A program made the position numbers and the translations under genes. This document shows, piece after piece, positions 12,793-15,546 of a stretch of DNA of 15,546 nucleotides (positions are counted from its first letter, which is position 1; each line of letters begins with the position of its first letter). Source of the DNA: a bacterium (GTDB lineage Bacteria > Desulfobacterota > GWC2-55-46); assembly GCA_004298725.1 (NCBI GenBank), contig SCQA01000261.1, positions 1-15,546 on the forward strand, in the 5' to 3' direction. The notes under the pieces are model-generated. The model saw only the letters and a program-made list of their open reading frames with translations. It had not been told where the DNA came from and searched no databases.

Positions 12793-13896
12793 ATGAGACG
12801 GTTATTTGCGGATAAACGGATTTTTATGAACGCGGCGCTCTTGGCCATGTTTTTTGCGTTTGCGCTTTTTTCTTGCCCGTGGGATGCGCTTTCCGAGGAA
12901 AGGCAGATAAACAGCGGGCCGCATTCCATTACCATACGCGGCGGAGGGGTGGACGATTCAGCGGCAGTAGGCCTTGACGCAAGGGAGGACTTGCTTAACC
13001 CCTTTCTCAACCTTCACCTTTTTGGAACATTTGATATGCTCGATGCCGGAAAAGGCATTGGTAAGGTAGCTAACCAGAAAGGCGGAGCAGGTTTTGCCCT
13101 ATCTCATACCTACCCTAAAAGGGCGAACGTCTTTGCCGGCACTGCCGTTTTTAATGAAGGCGGAGAGTTTTTCGAGCACGCCTACGTCGGCGGAAAAATC
13201 AAGGCCGCCGACTACGCGCTTATATCGGGAAGCTACGGTTTTCATATCGGCACTCAGATGAAGATACCCGGCCAGTACGACGTCGCCGAATCCGTTGACT
13301 GGGGAAAATTAGGCATTGTTTTAGTCGCCCAAAACGGTTTTAAGACCAATTTCTATTACTACATGGCTGACCCGGGAAGCAGAAATATCTCCGGCATCGA
13401 AGGCGAGGTATCCTACCCGGTTACTTCTGCTACTACCGTAGGCTTAACCGGCAGTTCCGATATATCCGAGAAGTCAAACGTGGATAGGAACTGGCGCAGT
13501 TTTCTGTATGTAGCCTATGCCTTTGGCGAAGGGGCGAAGGGTAGTCCGATAGACATTGCGCTTGATAAGAATAACCCTGTTGCATATCCTAAGGTAATAC
13601 GCTTTACCAGCGCTGTCGCGCCAGCGGCTACTACGGCCACGTCTGCGTTATCCATTTCGCCGACTGCCACAACCAACTCAGGGTGCTCCGCCCCTGCCAG
13701 CGTCTTTACCGCGAGCGGCGGAACAGGGCCGTACACGTGGAGTTCGAGCGCTCCGCTTGCGCTTAGCGTTTTAAATGCCACACAGGCGCAATGGTATGAC
13801 GGCGGCGATAATTACTGTAGCGGCGCAACGCGTACCGTCACGGTACAGGACTCCGTCGGGGCTACTGCCACTGCCACCATCACGCCATTACTGTAA
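12793..13896 (+). CDS. Exported protein, beta-barrel-like region plus Ig-like C-terminal domain
   Basis: A 367-aa protein of no family I can name. It starts with a charged MRRLFADKR and a hydrophobic signal segment (about 12-28), with likely cleavage near residue 34. Residues ~45-245 alternate short polar/hydrophobic strands with many Gly and aromatic residues (for example ALISGSYGFHIG, KTNFYYYMADPG, SFLYVAYAFGEG), as in outer-membrane beta-barrels. A Thr/Ala/Ser/Pro-rich linker (about 273-292) leads to a final ~75-residue part. That part reads SPTATTNSGC, FTASGGTGPYTW and VTVQDSVGATATATI, like bacterial Ig-type repeats, with Cys298 and Cys342 possibly forming a disulfide. A barrel normally ends in a strand with a terminal aromatic residue; this one ends in LL after the Ig-like part. 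It is flanked by a repeat element on the left and the convergent rfaE2 on the right. Confidence 0.7.
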   Translation: MRRLFADKRIFMNAALLAMFFAFALFSCPWDALSEERQINSGPHSITIRGGGVDDSAAVGLDAREDLLNPFLNLHLFGTFDMLDAGKGIGKVANQKGGAGFALSHTYPKRANVFAGTAVFNEGGEFFEHAYVGGKIKAADYALISGSYGFHIGTQMKIPGQYDVAESVDWGKLGIVLVAQNGFKTNFYYYMADPGSRNISGIEGEVSYPVTSATTVGLTGSSDISEKSNVDRNWRSFLYVAYAFGEGAKGSPIDIALDKNNPVAYPKVIRFTSAVAPAATTATSALSISPTATTNSGCSAPASVFTASGGTGPYTWSSSAPLALSVLNATQAQWYDGGDNYCSGATRTVTVQDSVGATATATITPLL

Positions 13897-13967
13897 GCCG
13901 CCAAGGTGAAACAACCATACAGCGGGTGTGGCTACTATAACTGCTTTAAAAAAAGGAGACAGGATTT

Positions 13968-14459
13968 TTACGCCCCACTCTGCTCCTTATGAAGCTCTAA
14001 AATTTTCCTGATGATATTCGTCGTTGAGCGGCCTTTTACAAGCGTTATTCTGCGTATCTTCCCTCCTGATTTTTTAACCACGTCGCCACCGACAATATCC
14101 TTTGCCGCCCAGTCCGCGCCTTTGGCGAGTATATCCGGCTTTATCGCCTCAATAAGTTTTAGCGGCGTAGTCTCGTTAAACACAACCACAAAGTCAACAA
14201 AGCCGAGAGCGCTCATAACTTCCGCGCGTTCGTTTTGAGGAACTATAGGGCGTTTATCGCCTTTTATCGCCCTTACCGACGCATCGCTATTAAGTCCGAC
14301 TACAAGCACGTCGCCGTGAGATTTTGCTTTTTTCAGGTATCTTACGTGTCCCGCGTGAAGTATGTCAAAACATCCGTTTGTAAAAATAATCTTTTTTCGT
14401 TTAGCTTGCAAAGCTTTTAGTTTTGGCTTTAGAGTTCTAAGGGAAATTGTTGTACCCAT
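13968..14459 (-). CDS. rfaE2: D-glycero-beta-D-manno-heptose 1-phosphate adenylyltransferase
   Basis: Transfers AMP from ATP to heptose 1-phosphate, giving ADP-heptose for the inner core of lipopolysaccharide. The 163-aa product is the stand-alone nucleotidyltransferase, without the kinase domain fused in HldE. The signature IIFTNGCFDILHAGHVRYL (24-42) contains the HxGH motif (35-38) of this nucleotidyltransferase superfamily, and VKGRSTTNIIRKI (141-153) is the conserved C-terminal motif. ATG at 14459 follows GGAG (+ strand 14467-14470). It begins 37 bases after comF on the same strand, so the two probably share a transcript. Short sequences matching both ends of this gene recur at 12283-12361. 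The terminator on its 3' side is not obvious. Confidence 0.93.
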   Translation of the reverse strand: MGTTISLRTLKPKLKALQAKRKKIIFTNGCFDILHAGHVRYLKKAKSHGDVLVVGLNSDASVRAIKGDKRPIVPQNERAEVMSALGFVDFVVVFNETTPLKLIEAIKPDILAKGADWAAKDIVGGDVVKKSGGKIRRITLVKGRSTTNIIRKILELHKEQSGA

Positions 14460-14496
14460 AATAACGCTCCATTGTAATTTTATTATTCAGCTATGA

Positions 14497-15204
14497 TTAG
14501 CTCTTAACGGCACGGGCAAGCGTAAGTATGTTTACTTCGGCGCCTGCTTTTTTAAGCGTCTTGGCGCACTCTCTTATAGTAGCGCCGGTAGTGAGAACGT
14601 CGTCTATGAGCAGTATATTTTTATTCTTGAAGGCAAGAGAGTTTATAACTTTGAACGCGCCGGCCACGTTCTCGGCCCTTTCTTCGTGCTTAAGCCCAAT
14701 CTGCGGAAGCGTCGGCCTTGTGCGTTTAAGGTTTGAACAATCAGTTTTTACGCCAAGGCGCTTTGCCAGAATTTTAGCAAGCATTAGAGACTGATTGAAA
14801 CCGCGCGCCTTTAGCCGTTCTATGTGAAGAGGCACCGGAACAACAACGTCCGGTTTTAATTGCAGAGCCTCAGCGCAAGAGGCCATTAAAGCCCCAAGCG
14901 GATAGGCAAGTATGACCTTGCCGTTGTATTTAAACCTGTGAATGGACTCAGCCACGGCGCCGTCATATATAAAGCCGCTTCTTGCGACGTTAAACGGTAT
15001 TTTTGCGGTAAGACATTTTCCGCAGGTGCGGTCGCTTCCTTCAATGGAAATAAACGGGTCGCCGCATTTAAGGCATAAAGGCGAGCGTATTTTTTTAGAG
15101 TCAAAGGCTACGGAGCAGGTTTCGCACAGAGGGCCTTCGGCAATATCTTTTTCGCAAACAGCGCATACAGATGGAAAGAATATATCAAGAAGGGCCGTTA
15201 ACAT
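14497..15204 (-). CDS. comF: ComF family phosphoribosyltransferase-like protein
   Basis: Relatives act in DNA uptake during competence (ComFC) or, as GntX, in use of external DNA as nutrient; the exact role in this organism is unknown. The 235-aa product has an N-terminal cysteine region with C14-x2-C17, C27-x2-C30, C44-x2-C47 and C61-x2-C64, consistent with two zinc knuckles. It is followed by a type I phosphoribosyltransferase fold. The PRPP-binding loop is ILLIDDVLTTGAT (197-209), and the family motif VPVPLHIERLKARGFNQS lies at 122-139. No clear ribosome site precedes ATG 15204. The predicted promoter would give a leader of only about 12 bases. It is first in a two-gene unit with rfaE2 and divergent from ftsY. 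Confidence 0.93.
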   Translation of the reverse strand: MLTALLDIFFPSVCAVCEKDIAEGPLCETCSVAFDSKKIRSPLCLKCGDPFISIEGSDRTCGKCLTAKIPFNVARSGFIYDGAVAESIHRFKYNGKVILAYPLGALMASCAEALQLKPDVVVPVPLHIERLKARGFNQSLMLAKILAKRLGVKTDCSNLKRTRPTLPQIGLKHEERAENVAGAFKVINSLAFKNKNILLIDDVLTTGATIRECAKTLKKAGAEVNILTLARAVKS

Positions 15205-15222
15205 TTTATAGCCACATGCCGT

Positions 15223-15251
15223 AACATAGCACAGCTAATTACTTGTTTCAA
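15223..15251 (-). promoter_or_regulatory. Candidate comF promoter
   Basis: Read on the minus strand, TTGAAA (15246-15251) and TATGTT (15223-15228) are 17 bases apart, and a TG one base before the -10 box makes it an extended -10 promoter. The predicted start near 15216 is only about 12 bases before the ATG. Confidence 0.5.
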
Positions 15252-15345
15252 CTTTAACGCGTTGCGATATGAACGCCGAAGGCCTTGCCTGCAATCTTCG
15301 CCCTAAATACCGAGGTAATTGAAAATACTTTTAAAATATCGCTAT

Positions 15346-15374
15346 TTGTGCTAAAAAAGTTCATAGTGTATAAA
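15346..15374 (+). promoter_or_regulatory. Candidate ftsY promoter
   Basis: TTGTGC (15346-15351) and TATAAA (15369-15374) are 17 bases apart, placing the transcript start roughly 20 bases before the ftsY ATG. The ribosome site AGGAG is at 15393-15397. The -35 box is weak. Confidence 0.4.
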
Positions 15375-15402
15375 GATTTTATCGTACGCATCAGGAGCGT
15401 TA

Positions 15403-15546
15403 ATGTTCAGCAAGTTAAAAGCCGGTTTGTCCAGTCTTAAAACAAAGCTAACGAGAACTCACAACGCCATAATGGGCACAGTGGAGGCCACGTTTACCGG
15501 CGCGTCGCGCGAAGAGGTGCTCGAAGCGCTTGAAGAGTCTCTTATA
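15403..15546 (+). CDS. ftsY: Signal recognition particle receptor FtsY, N-terminal start (gene leaves right edge)
   Basis: FtsY is the membrane-associated GTPase that receives ribosomes carried by the signal recognition particle. Only 48 residues are visible: MFSKLKAGLSSLKTKLTRTH, a linker, then REEVLEALEESLI. This matches the N-domain helix of FtsY/Ffh proteins, in which F-x-K-L-K-x-G-L-x-x-x-K opens the NG region and L-E-E-x-L-I closes the second helix. There is almost no acidic A-domain before it, so this is a short FtsY. The GTPase motifs lie beyond the window, so Ffh is excluded mainly by the MF-x-K-L-K start. The ATG follows AGGAG by 5 bases. Confidence 0.8.
   Translation, partial: MFSKLKAGLSSLKTKLTRTHNAIMGTVEATFTGASREEVLEALEESLI

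Noticed and set aside
12283..14010. Integrated element flanked by direct repeats of the rfaE2 3' end
   Set aside because: The repeats are only about 78% identical with codon-like differences, no integrase is present, and the left copy also carries the rfaE2 5' region, so a decayed gene copy fits better.
1..15546. CRISPR array, tRNA, rRNA, insertion sequence or defence system
   Set aside because: I looked on both strands and saw no regularly spaced repeats, cloverleaf-like sequence, transposase motif or nuclease/toxin gene.

Overview
The window looks like chromosomal core DNA from a Gram-negative bacterium, with one accessory-looking stretch at about 11.4-13.97 kb. Gram-negative signs are a heptose-1-phosphate adenylyltransferase gene (LPS core), a lipoprotein gene with a lipobox, an outer-membrane-type exported protein and a sigma-54 promoter on a PII gene. 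Gene content and protein style fit a deltaproteobacterial/Desulfobacterota-like lineage, but that placement is an inference.

Layout. (1) 1-3434, + strand: the 3' end of hisD, then hisB, hisH, hisA and hisF, the core of a histidine operon. hisC does not lie between hisD and hisB, and no hisI follows hisF. (2) 3441-3623: a 60-aa membrane microprotein. (3) 3634-6464: a promoter, a structured leader, rpsF-rpsR-rplI (S6, S18, L9), then dnaB behind a terminator-like hairpin, closed by a strong intrinsic terminator. (4) 6519-9046: priA with its own promoter. (5) 9163-11281: a sigma-54 promoter, glnB (PII), glnA (type I glutamine synthetase) and a terminator; this is a nitrogen-control module. (6) 11344-13967: a gene-poor stretch. 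It holds a bidirectional terminator, a minus-strand lipoprotein gene broken by a 5-bp tandem duplication, a decayed remnant matching both ends of the rfaE2 gene, a REP/BIME-like palindromic element with GTAG ends, and a secreted protein joining a barrel-like region to an Ig-like C-terminal domain. (7) 13968-15251, minus strand: comF followed by rfaE2. (8) 15346-end, + strand: a promoter and the 5' end of ftsY, divergent from comF.

How the genes work together. HisB, HisH/HisF, HisA and HisD carry out consecutive or late steps of histidine synthesis; HisH supplies ammonia from glutamine to HisF. GlnB and GlnA sense and make that glutamine. S6, S18 and L9 are ribosomal proteins, and dnaB and priA encode replication helicases for fork progression and restart. 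I found no defence system, CRISPR array, tRNA, rRNA or transposase gene. The most interesting signals are non-genic: the lipoprotein frameshift, the rfaE2 remnant, the REP-like element, and the competing hairpin arms ahead of dnaB.
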